Notes: generated by a model from the sequence alone, not told the origin. A stretch of DNA of 64,000 bases from UBA12018 sp051656605 (GCA_051656605.1 JBOGCF010000006.1:1-64000), one strand, 5' to 3'; positions 41,904 to 52,037 are shown, counted from the stretch's first letter. Numbers and translations: made by a program.

Positions 41904-43835
41904 TTAAAGCTTCACTACTTTAAACTGATAATTTCCTTCTGTTTTAGAATCCAGAGCCGTAAAGACCAATCGATAGATCGTATCTCCCCAAACATTTGAC
42001 AAACGCTTATCGTCTAAAGCAATGGCTTCTTTATCTACCTGAAAAGCTTGTTTGTCGTATTCGATAGCAATCTGCTTGTCGTTTACGTTGATGATCACTT
42101 TACCCGGCGTATCAAGAGATATATCTCCGTAAGACAAGAAGTGAATCCGGTTATTTTCCTTTGCTGTTTTGAGCTTGAAGTTGTCTTTGATTACCAAACC
42201 TCCATTGTCGAGACGGTAACTTCGCTTCCAGCTTTCCACTTGTGCTTCTTCGGGGTATGCTGTCGCAATATTTGCCGTAAATTGTTTCTTCGACGGAGAA
42301 AACTCTACCTCCGTAGCTTTATAGTTGGCACCGAACTTCTGAGGAACACCATTGATCAGAGGCAAATTGTGGTAGTTGCTTTGCATGGTCCAGATCGAAT
42401 ACCGCTCGCCGCTAAAGGTCTGGCGGGTATAGGTTCCTACTCCTGCATCGATCAATACCGGTTGGTCGTCGACATAAAGAGAAAACGTTCCGGCATCATT
42501 GTGGTTATGACTTTCGTTGTTGTATCCACCCTTGGCAGCTACAAAAAAGCCATTCTTAGGGTTCTGAATATAACAAAACTCCGTTTCGGGATACCATGTA
42601 TAATGGGGCGTTTCGTGTTTAGGGGCAACCTTTGCCATTGCATCCTCATTCAAGATGGTTTGCAACGTTCTGAATATATCAACCGAAGGCTTAATCTGCT
42701 CTTCTTTTGCCGATGCCAAGAATGCTCCGTAACTACACATCTCATCACTGTTTACCGCCTTACCGTAACGATAAATCAACGGTGCTTCGCCTCCGCCCCG
42801 CGCTGCCGCGTCGGCAAAGTTGACAACCCATCCGCTGCCTACGTACGAGCGTGAAATGTATTCGCCCATATTTCGGATGATGGCTTCGTCAAAGATTGAA
42901 ACCTTCCCACCTGTAAGGTCTGATAATAACTGTAGGTAATCGTACATCTTACCTGCCGCATGCCCCCAATAGGATGGGCCTTCTTCGCAAGCTCCATCGC
43001 TTTTGGTATAATTGATAAACTTATCTACCGAAATCATCGTGCGGTGTACAGCTTCCGTTAGTTTCTTCGGATCATTTTCGAGCAACATAAAACATTGCAA
43101 CACGTTGGAGTTGCACCAAGGATTCCAATTGTTGACCATCGTTTCCGGTTTGGCATTAAAAGCCATCCACCAGAAGTGACTCTCGCGCATATAGGTATCG
43201 AGGATACGGGTTTGCAATTCATCGCGCAAGCGGATCGAGATCACCGGGTTTTCTTTATCAAACTCTTTTCCCAAAAAATAGTAGACCCATGAAAGCATCG
43301 ACCCGAGGTTTCCGGCTGTAAGATCAATATAATGCTCGCGATGATCGGGTAGCGATGTGCGCGAACGTTGCGAGGTAAGATGAGCAGATAGTGCCCACGA
43401 TGTCATTTCGCACAGATAGTATACTCCATTTATGATTTGTGGTGTGAAGCGGCCTTTGCCTTCGGCCAGTTCGGCAAAGAAGAGTGCCGCCAGCGCATTG
43501 TTGTTCTGATTAAACGGATCTTGCATGATGTCGCGTGATCCGCTTTTTTGAAACTCCAAGTAATCGGTTGCCTGCACAACTTGCCATTTGTAGCCGAGCT
43601 GCTTTTCTCCCTGAGCGATTAAACGGGCTTTGTTTGCTCCTAAAAACTGATCCCAGCCTGCACGATCTGCGTATGCGGGATAAGGTACCCATTTCTGATT
43701 GAGCAGAAGTGCATTTTGCAAAGCTTCAGGCTTCATTTCCTTTTGAAGCAAGTCACGATAATCGTGAGCAAAAAGCGGCTGCGCGGCAACTAAAGTTCCG
43801 CAAAGACCGATAAATAAAAGTGTTTGTCTGAACAT
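41904..43835 (-). CDS. Heparinase II/III-family polysaccharide lyase
   Basis: A 643-residue exported protein (signal peptide to about residue 23, PLFAHDY). The N-terminal (alpha/alpha) toroid (about 60-370) contains NNWNPWCNSNVLQC and the EGPSYWGHAAGKMYDYL catalytic-region segment. The C-terminal beta-sandwich has the Heparinase_II_III hallmark ESHNHNDAGTFSLYVD and VLIDAGVGTYT. Such lyases (PL12, PL21, PL33 and relatives) cut uronic-acid glycans by beta-elimination. The neighbouring GH88 would process its products. No sulfatase is present, so a non-sulfated substrate is likelier than heparin; the PL family cannot be fixed by eye. Confidence 0.85.
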   Translation of the reverse strand: MFRQTLLFIGLCGTLVAAQPLFAHDYRDLLQKEMKPEALQNALLLNQKWVPYPAYADRAGWDQFLGANKARLIAQGEKQLGYKWQVVQATDYLEFQKSGSRDIMQDPFNQNNNALAALFFAELAEGKGRFTPQIINGVYYLCEMTSWALSAHLTSQRSRTSLPDHREHYIDLTAGNLGSMLSWVYYFLGKEFDKENPVISIRLRDELQTRILDTYMRESHFWWMAFNAKPETMVNNWNPWCNSNVLQCFMLLENDPKKLTEAVHRTMISVDKFINYTKSDGACEEGPSYWGHAAGKMYDYLQLLSDLTGGKVSIFDEAIIRNMGEYISRSYVGSGWVVNFADAAARGGGEAPLIYRYGKAVNSDEMCSYGAFLASAKEEQIKPSVDIFRTLQTILNEDAMAKVAPKHETPHYTWYPETEFCYIQNPKNGFFVAAKGGYNNESHNHNDAGTFSLYVDDQPVLIDAGVGTYTRQTFSGERYSIWTMQSNYHNLPLINGVPQKFGANYKATEVEFSPSKKQFTANIATAYPEEAQVESWKRSYRLDNGGLVIKDNFKLKTAKENNRIHFLSYGDISLDTPGKVIINVNDKQIAIEYDKQAFQVDKEAIALDDKRLSNVWGDTIYRLVFTALDSKTEGNYQFKVVKL

Positions 43836-43856
43836 GGTAATAATGAGATCTAGTTG

Positions 43857-46070
43857 TTAGTTACGAATGGTTACTTTTTCACTGTTACGGCCTTTGGCTT
43901 TGGGTTGTGCTTGCCACTGACCATCACTCCACTGCCCTTCGACCGTACAACCGGCCGGAGTGTAAAGCTTAAAGTCGACATTCCAGTCTTTCGGAAAAGC
44001 CGGTAATAAGTATACGGTTCCATCATAGGTTTGCATCACCATATCTTGCAGAGTTTGCATGTAATTGCCGGCAATGTCCTGGTCGGGAAGCCAGTCGAAG
44101 TTAGGTCCCCAGAATACCGGGAACTTATGATTGGGATGCTTATTATCTATCTTTTTCAGGATATTGTCGCGAGCTTCGTCGGTAAGCCCCAAGATCGCGG
44201 CTTGTTGCCCATCTTGATACCACCCTTGGTGTCCTTTTATTTTTCGTTCATTAAATGCTTTAACGCCTTTCGCTCTATCTGGCGTTGAAAAGTTACATTG
44301 GCGGAATGGAAACATAACATACAATTCGGGATTCTCGACATTGCTACGCTTCGGATCATAGATTTCGGCCGGAAGGAATGTGGTGTCGTTCGACGGTATT
44401 GCCGGCAATCGTTTTTGCAGATTGCTTAACCAAGCCGCCTCAGCTTCATCCAATAAACCTTGAGGAAGCGACAGCAAACCCGATACGGATGCATGCAATC
44501 CGGCTACCGTAGGCAAATCATTTATCACACCATACCAATAAGTTTCGAGCGACTGTGTAGGGGTTATCTTCAATGCTACTGATTTATCCTTGCCAAATCG
44601 GTTATCAAAATAAAGAAGCAACTCTTTCGACATCGGGATAAGCATTTCCTTTGCGAAAGCCTCATCGTCTGTATAGTTGTAATAATCTAGCATCAAACAG
44701 ATCAGTTCCACATTGGGATTATACATATAGCGAATGTAGGTATTGTTTACTTCGCCTTTTGTTTTTTCGGTTCTGTCCCACCCGTAGTCGCGACACGAAT
44801 AAGTTCCGAATGGCAACATGGTTTCGGGTATCGAAGCTCCTTCTACTCCATAAAAGTCGGAGCTAATGGCTTTGAATACCGGCATATTCTTTTTATACAA
44901 CTCAAACAAAGGGCGCATCATATCAAAGTTGCCGGCTGCCAACATCGGATGATACATCAATCGTGTATTTTGCCACCAAAAGCACTCGCCCCACAAACGG
45001 AAATCGGGACCAAAGTCTCTATCTTTATCCGTATGCACCGCATCTACAGTAAATAAGCTACCATTGAACTTGATCGGATAATTTCCACGTCCGGCACAAG
45101 CCGAAATCCATTTCTGTAAATTGTAAGCTTCGGTAATTCGCTCTCCTGTTACTTGATCTGGTGTAGATACCACGATGTGACTTCTTTTCCAGTAGTCATT
45201 CCACCATTTCTTGGTTTGCTTTAATGCCTTTGCTTCTGATTTAGTTTGGTCGGCAATTTGCTTGGCTTGTGCATACCAAGCTTCGGTACTCGCACATTGA
45301 GCGGTATACGCAATTACTTTCAAGTCGAATGCATGCACAGGGGGTGTTGTGCTCAACAATGTATCGTTCTGTTTTACAAACTTGTCGTTTTGTGGAATGT
45401 ATAAACCAAAGGTACGGTCTTTATACATATCACCATAAGTCGTTTCATCAACATTAAGTTGTTGGAAATTGAGTGTAAAAGGATACAATGAGTTTTGATT
45501 TCTATAGCAAGTAGCCAGAGCATTGGGTTTGTTCAATACGATATCAGCATGCTCTTCGATTCGTCCTATCGAGTCGGGAATATCTTGCAATCCCCAAAAG
45601 CCACGCATTTCTGCCGAGCCCGGTTTTACTGTTTTTGTTTCTTTCCGCCAACTCACCGTTGCAGCTTTTACGTTTACTTTTGTTTTACTCTTCCCCGAAA
45701 CATAGATCACAGGTGATTGCGCATCAACAAAAAGTTTTAACTCGCAGGTTGGCATTTTTACTTCGTATACTCCGTCCGCAGTATTAAGACACTGCACAAA
45801 ATTGCCGTTTGTAACAGGATTGGGAGTAAGCGAAATATCGACACGACCAAGTTTCATCAGTCGTCCCGATCCGGCCCAACTGTCTGTGCGGGAAACGTAA
45901 AAGCTAAGTGTTCCATCGGGTTGCATCCATACGTTTGCACCAACTTCGCCATTTCCTATTGGCATCGAAGCGGCTGCATTAAGCGAAGGCTCTGTCCATG
46001 TTACCGTAGACTGTGCTTGTACCGACAGTACAAATAGCAACATGATGAATAAGTTAAGTAATTGTTTCAT
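43857..46070 (-). CDS. DUF5703 / GH95-like secreted six-hairpin glycosidase candidate
   Basis: A 737-residue exported protein (signal to about residue 19, LSVQAQ). The start resembles GH95-type N-terminal sandwiches (WTEPSLNAAASMPIGNGEVG), a helical barrel follows (about 290-640, with DRDFGPDFRLWGECFWWQNT), and it ends with a small C-terminal sandwich (TVYLLPAFPKDWNVDFKLYT). This layout is that of DUF5703 proteins, which are related to alpha-L-fucosidases of GH95. The activity is not established; an exo-glycosidase removing a side-chain sugar is the best guess. It sits 21 bases before the lyase gene and behind SusD. Confidence 0.75.
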   Translation of the reverse strand: MKQLLNLFIMLLFVLSVQAQSTVTWTEPSLNAAASMPIGNGEVGANVWMQPDGTLSFYVSRTDSWAGSGRLMKLGRVDISLTPNPVTNGNFVQCLNTADGVYEVKMPTCELKLFVDAQSPVIYVSGKSKTKVNVKAATVSWRKETKTVKPGSAEMRGFWGLQDIPDSIGRIEEHADIVLNKPNALATCYRNQNSLYPFTLNFQQLNVDETTYGDMYKDRTFGLYIPQNDKFVKQNDTLLSTTPPVHAFDLKVIAYTAQCASTEAWYAQAKQIADQTKSEAKALKQTKKWWNDYWKRSHIVVSTPDQVTGERITEAYNLQKWISACAGRGNYPIKFNGSLFTVDAVHTDKDRDFGPDFRLWGECFWWQNTRLMYHPMLAAGNFDMMRPLFELYKKNMPVFKAISSDFYGVEGASIPETMLPFGTYSCRDYGWDRTEKTKGEVNNTYIRYMYNPNVELICLMLDYYNYTDDEAFAKEMLIPMSKELLLYFDNRFGKDKSVALKITPTQSLETYWYGVINDLPTVAGLHASVSGLLSLPQGLLDEAEAAWLSNLQKRLPAIPSNDTTFLPAEIYDPKRSNVENPELYVMFPFRQCNFSTPDRAKGVKAFNERKIKGHQGWYQDGQQAAILGLTDEARDNILKKIDNKHPNHKFPVFWGPNFDWLPDQDIAGNYMQTLQDMVMQTYDGTVYLLPAFPKDWNVDFKLYTPAGCTVEGQWSDGQWQAQPKAKGRNSEKVTIRN

Positions 46071-46116
46071 GGTGTATGTTTTTTATGAGAATTCTCGTTC
46101 TTCTAAAATCAAAGAA

Positions 46117-46146
46117 GTTGGACGTGTTTTCACAAACACACCCAAC
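46117..46146 (-). promoter_or_regulatory. Intercistronic hairpin between SusD and the enzyme genes
   Basis: A 13-bp stem with a four-base loop between 46117-46129 and 46134-46146. Two positions are G-U in minus-strand RNA but mismatched (A-C, C-A) on the plus strand, so it is built for the minus-strand transcript. It lies in the 106-base gap between SusD and the DUF5703 gene. It could stabilise the upstream susCD message or partly terminate transcription; the U tract is poor (UUCUUUG). Confidence 0.65.
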
Positions 46147-46176
46147 CTCTATTTAGCTTATGAATATCGAAAATTA

Positions 46177-47943
46177 TTAGTTGATCCAACCTTCATTCTG
46201 CACAAGATTTTGATTCATCTGACATTCTGCCGAAGGAATAGGCCATGTGTATAGATAATCACCTCCCCAGGAGTTGGTATATTGTGATTGTCCCCAAATT
46301 TGCTTCAAGCCTGCACCTTGATAGAACTTAGTTTCTTTCCAAGTCTTCCAACGCATCTCGTCAAAGAAGTTTACCCCTTCTCCATTAAACTCCCAACGAC
46401 GTTCTTTGCGAATGCGCTCGCGCAAATCCGCTTGATTATTTACGTATGTAGGTTTTGATGGGTCTGTGTTTTGAAGCAATGCAACACCAGCTCTTGCTCT
46501 CACTTGATTCACTAAATCAATTGCTGCGGTACTAAAACCTTGTTCGTTGATCGCTTCTGCTCTCGACAGTAAAACATCCGCATAACGGATAATCGGAATA
46601 TCTATTGGAGAATATGTTCTATTTGGAATTTCAGAAGATCCTTCAGCAACAAACTTACGGAACAGATAGTAAAAACGATTGTTTGTATCTGTCTTCACAT
46701 CAAATGGTTCTTCCGTATCAAACCCTCGATATGGCCAACGCAAGGTATAGGTATACGCTTTATCCGAATTAGCTCCAAGGTATTGAGAGTAAGGAGTGAT
46801 AATTGAAGCCGTCAAACGCGGGTCACGATTCTCATAAGCTTTCTTGATACGAGCCTCATTGCCTTCTGATAAATATTTAGACATATCTGCTTTTTGATCT
46901 TTTGCCATCTTGTCTATCTCAGCCTGTGTCATGTTATCTCTAAAGAAATAAACCGCACGCGCATCAGGTGCCATTTCATTGTATCCCGGTATCACGTCGT
47001 TCCAATCGAATGCTGTTCCATCAGCCCATTCGTAACTATCTACGAAGTCTGTACTTGGCAAATAAGAGTTCCAGCAAGAGCCAAAAGACACACGGCTTCC
47101 ATATCTAAAACTTAAATCGTTACCATAACTCTCTTGCCCGATACATTGCACAGAGAAAACCATTTCTGGACTTTGCTCATTTGCTTCCTTAAACAATTCT
47201 TTGTAGTTCCCTTGAAACAACGAGTGCCCCAACTCTCCTACTTTAGCAAAATCAGCCTCTGCCTTAGCATATTCTTGCGTCCACATATATACTTTTCCTC
47301 GCAATGCGTAAGCCGCTGATTTTGTAGCTCGTCCAAAACCTGCATCTCCGGCAGGATAACGATCCGGTAAATTTACTTCATTGATACAAGCCGTAAGATC
47401 TTCGATGATTGTATTCCAAATCGTTTCTTCTGTCTCTCGACCTCTTGTACACTCGTCTACCTCAATGGGTTCCAAATACAAAGGCACACCTTTGTATACC
47501 ATATTTAATTTATAATAGAAAAATGCACGTAAGAATTTAGCTTCAGCCACAAGTCGAGCCTTCTTTTCAGCATCGACCGGAGATTTTAACGGTATATTCT
47601 TGATTGCATCATTGGCTCGATGAATCCCTTCGTAATGAAATTTCCAATATTCTGTAAATGATTTATCTGTTGCCGTTGCCGATCCTTTTAATAGGTTATA
47701 ATCGGCATCACGACAATCAGTTGTAACGCCTAAACAATCGAACTTATATACTTCTTTTGCAACATCACCATAAAAGAGTGTATTGTAAATACCGGTAACT
47801 CCTAAGTCTGTTAGGTTTTCGGTATTCCACATATTACCCGAACTCACTGAGCCTTCGGGTGAAAGATCCATCAGATCACTTTGACAACTCGTAAACACTG
47901 ATACAGCAGCTGTCATTAAGATTGCTTTATATATTGACTTCAT
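46177..47943 (-). CDS. SusD/RagB family outer-membrane lipoprotein (uronate PUL)
   Basis: About 588 residues from the ATG at 47943 (MKSIYKAIL); an in-frame TTG nine bases earlier is dismissed. Lipobox VFTSC at about residue 20. SusD hallmarks: LMDLSPEGSVSSGNMW, the helical FLRAFFYYKLNMVYKGVPLY repeat, IPIIRYADVLLSRAEAINEQ and WPIPSAECQMNQNLVQNEGW. It is the glycan-binding partner of the SusC gene 11 bases upstream. Confidence 0.94.
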   Translation of the reverse strand: MKSIYKAILMTAAVSVFTSCQSDLMDLSPEGSVSSGNMWNTENLTDLGVTGIYNTLFYGDVAKEVYKFDCLGVTTDCRDADYNLLKGSATATDKSFTEYWKFHYEGIHRANDAIKNIPLKSPVDAEKKARLVAEAKFLRAFFYYKLNMVYKGVPLYLEPIEVDECTRGRETEETIWNTIIEDLTACINEVNLPDRYPAGDAGFGRATKSAAYALRGKVYMWTQEYAKAEADFAKVGELGHSLFQGNYKELFKEANEQSPEMVFSVQCIGQESYGNDLSFRYGSRVSFGSCWNSYLPSTDFVDSYEWADGTAFDWNDVIPGYNEMAPDARAVYFFRDNMTQAEIDKMAKDQKADMSKYLSEGNEARIKKAYENRDPRLTASIITPYSQYLGANSDKAYTYTLRWPYRGFDTEEPFDVKTDTNNRFYYLFRKFVAEGSSEIPNRTYSPIDIPIIRYADVLLSRAEAINEQGFSTAAIDLVNQVRARAGVALLQNTDPSKPTYVNNQADLRERIRKERRWEFNGEGVNFFDEMRWKTWKETKFYQGAGLKQIWGQSQYTNSWGGDYLYTWPIPSAECQMNQNLVQNEGWIN

Positions 47944-47954
47944 TATACTCAAAT

Positions 47955-50900
47955 TTAGAATGTTATGTTTGCACCAAAAGCAAATTGTCTTACTGAGGTA
48001 TATTCTGGATATGCGCCCATTTCTGGGTCTTGTCCCGGAAACTTAGTAATAGTCCATAAGTTTTCACCAGATACATAGAAGCGAATATTATTGGAGTAAA
48101 TCTTACTTGTCAAAGATTGAGGCAACGTATAACCAATGGTCAGATTTTTTAGCTTCAAATAGTTTCCGTTAAACAAGTAATTAGTGCTCTCTTGAGAGTT
48201 TTGATATCCCTCTTCTGACGCAACTAAACGGCCATACTTCGCATTGATACTTGTGCGGGGATCAGCCGGATTCTCCGGATCATAGAAATAGTGATTGTTT
48301 GCAATCTCCGTTCCTAATCCAACACCCAAACGCATAGACGGAGAATTATAACCGGTTGCAGGTCCCCAATATAATTTAAATCCGGCTGCTCCAGCCCAGT
48401 TCATAGATATATCAAAACCTTTCCATTGAGCAGACATCTGCATACCAAAGTTGTATTTCGGGTGCTTTGAATAGCCTTGAAACTCACTATCGTTCGAACT
48501 ACCGTAGATTTTATCTCCATTGGTATCGGCATAGATATAGTCTCCGTACCATATTTTATTTTTCCCTACAGTCTTATTTGGCATAAACGTATATCCATCT
48601 GAAATCATCGACTGTAACCAAGCCATATCTTGTTCGGTACGAATCATTCCATCTTTCGGACCACCTTTAATACCATCAACATCATACCCTCGCCCTGTTC
48701 CACTATAGGTATTACGTAAATAGTATTCATGCATCGTTTGTCCTTGTACGATTGGCTCATTGCCTCCGGATGAAACATCTCCGATGTTATTTATGTATAC
48801 CGGATTTCCATCTTTATCTGTCCCCCAGTAAGCATTATGCTCTCCTTTGTATTTAGTAACCTTGTTATGATTATAAGAGAAGTTTCCGGACACTTGATAG
48901 TTTACCTGTCCAACTTGATCTTTCCATCCTGCGGTGAATTCAACTCCCTGGTTTACAACTTCAGCAATATTCTTGCGAGGAGCTGTTTTGTCCCCCATTG
49001 TCAGATAGATGTTGGGACGATACAAAATACCGGTTGTATTCTTGTGGTAATATTCGGTTTCGAACGTAAGTCGATTATTCAACATCGCTAAGTCGATACC
49101 CACATTGGTAACCGCTGTCGACTCCCACGAAAGCAATGTATTTGCAATAGAAGTAGAAGCAAGACCAGAGTTAAGAATTCCATTGAAAGAGTATCTGCTC
49201 ACGCCGTATACAGACTGATATTCATAATCACCGACATCATCACCACCTGTATTGCCAAGCTTACCCCACGATGCTCTAAGTTTTAAGTTATCAAGAGAAC
49301 CTCTGGTACTTTCCATAAAAGCCTCTTCTGACAAACGCCATGCCCCCGAGAATGATGGAAACCACCCCCAACGATAGTTCTTATGATAGCGAGAACTTGC
49401 GTCATTACGAAGGTTGGCCTCGAATAAATAGCGAGATTTATAACCATAGTTTACACGACCAAAGAATGAACGAGTTGCTCTTTCTTTAGAGCTTCCTCCA
49501 ATACTAATCATTTCAGTCGCAGACCCAGGTGTCGTTACTGATTGATCAATTAAGCCTTTCTTTGTAGCATCGTTGTCGTATTCATAATAATGATATTCTT
49601 GATACCCGAGCAAACCTGCGATATCATGATCGTCATTAATCGTCGTGTTATAACGAAGAATGTTTTCTAGCGTCAATGCATTGTTTGCATAATTCTTGAA
49701 TCCTGTTGTCATCTCACTAGGAGCTGTTGCCGGACTCATCACTTTTCCATCGCTGAAACGAACCTTATCAATTCCTCTGGTCCATGTTTTCTCTTCATCC
49801 CAGCGACGCTGGTAGTTCAGATTAAAGTCCCAAGAAAGCCCTTTCATAAACGTAACACTTGAATAGACTGTCGTATTAAATCGACTTTTTTTTCGTTTCC
49901 CGTCTACACCATTTAGAAACCAGAATAAACTATTTGCGGTTGCACTTTCTTCCGGAGCTTCCGGCGCACCGTATTTCCCTTGCCATTCAGGATAAACCCC
50001 CGGAGTTGTTTGACGAAGATAGTTATTCGCATTATCGAAGTTACCGGGATCTCGATCTTCCATCGAAGCGAATGTGCGCGTTCCCACCTTCAACCATTTC
50101 GTGATATCTGCTTCAACGTTTAAACGCATGTTGTAACGTTGAATCCCCGTATTTTGAACCAAGCCGGGATTATCCAAATAACCTAGCGACATCAACACAC
50201 GAACATTCTCACCGCCACCATTCACCGAAACATTGTGATCATTAATTAAGCCATGCTCAAACATGGCGCCTTGCCAGTCTGTATTGGGATAAGCCACATA
50301 ATTAGGCACACCGTTCTCATTTACCCCATTTGGATCTTTTGATTTCTCTCTCCACAAGTCAATTGTACCTTGTGAGAAGTGAGGATTTTGTCCGATATTT
50401 GTAAAAGATTCATTCATCCACTCCATATAATCGGCATAGTTAGAAACCATATCGATCAAATTGGTTGGTTGAGCATACGAAACACGACCGCTATAATTGA
50501 CACTAAACTTTCCTGATTTTCCTTTTTTAGTGGTGATCAAAATTACCCCGTTGGCCGCACGTGCACCATAAATAGCTGAAGAAGCAGCATCTTTTAATAC
50601 AGAAATACTCTCAATATCTTGAGGATTTACCGCATCCATAACACCCTCTACTCCATCAATAATAACAAGCGGATCACTATTATTTAAGGTTCCTACACCA
50701 CGAATCCGAATCGTTGCGCCATCGTCACCCGGTTTACCCGATCCCTGCATTACTTGTACACCGGAGCTTAGCCCCGATAAAGCGGAAGAAACATTGGTCA
50801 ACGGACGAGACATGGCTTGATCTTGAAAGTTTACGGAAGCAACCGAACCGGTCATATTCACTTTCTTCTGAGCACCATAACCTACAACAACAACCTCGTC

Positions 50901-51284
50901 CAATTGCTGATTATCTTCTTTCAGCGTAATTGTTAATGATGTTTGATTTTTTACTGGAACATCTTGATCGGTATAGCCAATATAACTTACTTTCAAGATT
51001 GCATCAGACGGCACGTCTAACGTAAAGTCTCCATCGATTCCTGTAATTGTTCCTAGCGTAGTTCCTTTAACAACCACATTAGCTCCAATAACCGGTTCTC
51101 CGGTTTGATCGATCACAACACCTTTCAATGTATGTGTTTTTTGTTGAGATACCGAAGCAATTGACACATTAGGCAATTGTTTGGTTGTGTTTTCCGAGAC
51201 AGCACCTTGTGCTGTAAGCAATAAGACTGAAGTTCCTAACAACAGTCTTTTTGCCTGATTAGAATTAACGAATTGTTTTTTCAT
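47955..51284 (-). CDS. SusC/RagA TonB-dependent receptor (uronate PUL)
   Basis: An 1109-residue outer-membrane importer for oligosaccharides. N-terminal extension and signal (about 1-30, LLTAQGAVSE), CarboxypepD_reg-like domain (VVIDQTGEPVIGANVVVKGT), QLDEVVVVGYGAQKKVNMTG linker with the TonB-box region, plug with ISVLKDAASSAIYGARAANG, and a barrel ending in FGANITF. It is the first gene of the operon SusC-SusD-DUF5703-lyase-GH88. No regulator gene is next to it. Confidence 0.95.
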   Translation of the reverse strand: MKKQFVNSNQAKRLLLGTSVLLLTAQGAVSENTTKQLPNVSIASVSQQKTHTLKGVVIDQTGEPVIGANVVVKGTTLGTITGIDGDFTLDVPSDAILKVSYIGYTDQDVPVKNQTSLTITLKEDNQQLDEVVVVGYGAQKKVNMTGSVASVNFQDQAMSRPLTNVSSALSGLSSGVQVMQGSGKPGDDGATIRIRGVGTLNNSDPLVIIDGVEGVMDAVNPQDIESISVLKDAASSAIYGARAANGVILITTKKGKSGKFSVNYSGRVSYAQPTNLIDMVSNYADYMEWMNESFTNIGQNPHFSQGTIDLWREKSKDPNGVNENGVPNYVAYPNTDWQGAMFEHGLINDHNVSVNGGGENVRVLMSLGYLDNPGLVQNTGIQRYNMRLNVEADITKWLKVGTRTFASMEDRDPGNFDNANNYLRQTTPGVYPEWQGKYGAPEAPEESATANSLFWFLNGVDGKRKKSRFNTTVYSSVTFMKGLSWDFNLNYQRRWDEEKTWTRGIDKVRFSDGKVMSPATAPSEMTTGFKNYANNALTLENILRYNTTINDDHDIAGLLGYQEYHYYEYDNDATKKGLIDQSVTTPGSATEMISIGGSSKERATRSFFGRVNYGYKSRYLFEANLRNDASSRYHKNYRWGWFPSFSGAWRLSEEAFMESTRGSLDNLKLRASWGKLGNTGGDDVGDYEYQSVYGVSRYSFNGILNSGLASTSIANTLLSWESTAVTNVGIDLAMLNNRLTFETEYYHKNTTGILYRPNIYLTMGDKTAPRKNIAEVVNQGVEFTAGWKDQVGQVNYQVSGNFSYNHNKVTKYKGEHNAYWGTDKDGNPVYINNIGDVSSGGNEPIVQGQTMHEYYLRNTYSGTGRGYDVDGIKGGPKDGMIRTEQDMAWLQSMISDGYTFMPNKTVGKNKIWYGDYIYADTNGDKIYGSSNDSEFQGYSKHPKYNFGMQMSAQWKGFDISMNWAGAAGFKLYWGPATGYNSPSMRLGVGLGTEIANNHYFYDPENPADPRTSINAKYGRLVASEEGYQNSQESTNYLFNGNYLKLKNLTIGYTLPQSLTSKIYSNNIRFYVSGENLWTITKFPGQDPEMGAYPEYTSVRQFAFGANITF

Positions 51285-51631
51285 AGACTTACTTTTTTAA
51301 GTCAGGGCGATTATATGTTATTGAAATAAATTTCATTTTGTCGGTTAGCTTCAACAAATCACACCCCTCATACCATACAAACGTTTGTCTAAGCTATCAA
51401 ATTAAGATACTTTCATATACAAACGATCAAATAGATTCAACTGCGACAAATCTAACAAAGAGTTTTATAAACTTTATAGCTCATTTAGTCAATCTATTAC
51501 ACTATATTATCCATTTCATTTTCGCGCTCATAATGAATATATTTGATATATTATTACACAATACCAACAAATAATTACACTATTTTTACAAAACACCATT
51601 TATCATTTTCAACAATATCTTTTCATTACGC

Positions 51632-51748
51632 CTAAGGTTGAAGTACTCTTGGTTTATCAGGTGCCCATATTTCTTCATATTCTAAACTCTGCTTTAAATT
51701 AACCGATCGTTGTTTTATGATCACGATTCGAAGATACAACCTCATCAT
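51632..51748 (-). CDS. Small 38-codon frame, possibly a gene remnant
   Basis: ATGATGAGG start at 51748, TAG at 51632-51634. The end (LKQSLEYEEIWAPDKPRVLQ) has protein-like composition with aromatic and charged residues rather than random AT-rich codons. It may be the tail of a lost regulator or enzyme. No homolog is recognised and no promoter is visible; low confidence. Confidence 0.25.
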   Translation of the reverse strand: MMRLYLRIVIIKQRSVNLKQSLEYEEIWAPDKPRVLQP

Positions 51749-51855
51749 CGCTAACTATCCGTCAACGGGCGTCAACGTACGTGAACGTGCGTATTATGCC
51801 GTGAACCCCCTATTTTTATGAAACAGCATAAGCTTGAGACATAAAGCAAAAAGGT

Positions 51856-51905
51856 CAAAACGTTTTCATTGAAAACAGTTTTACGCCTTCAATGAAAACG
51901 TTTTG
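51856..51905. repeat. Perfect 18-bp inverted repeat
   Basis: CAAAACGTTTTCATTGAA at 51856-51873 and its exact complement at 51888-51905, with a 14-base spacer. GAAAACAG (51871-51878) and CTGTTTTC (51906-51913) add a second, overlapping inverted pair. No T run follows, so it is not a standard terminator. Confidence 0.85.
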
Positions 51906-51944
51906 CTGTTTTCGGCGAAGACGATTACACTGAAAAGCTTTCGC

Positions 51945-52028
51945 TCACACCCGTTGCATGATTGTAATTATATCTTTTTCTTCATCATCCAGCCCCCTCT
52001 CACATTGACAGATTACTTCGTCGGTCAT
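51945..52028 (-). CDS. Small 27-codon acidic frame
   Basis: ATG at 52028, TGA at 51945-51947; it reads MTDEVICQCERGLDDEEKDI then ITIMQRV. It is highly charged with two Cys, and lies ten bases after an 11-bp inverted repeat. No family is recognised and no promoter is seen; it may be a remnant. Confidence 0.2.
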   Translation of the reverse strand: MTDEVICQCERGLDDEEKDIITIMQRV

Positions 52029-52037
52029 AATTTAATT

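Noticed and set aside
40614..43835. Heparin or chondroitin sulfate utilisation locus
   Set aside because: Lyase plus GH88 would fit, but no sulfatase is present, so a sulfated substrate is not supported.
51338..51574. 78-codon plus-strand frame upstream of SusC
   Set aside because: Asn/Ile/Leu-rich translation from AT-rich DNA and no start or family features.
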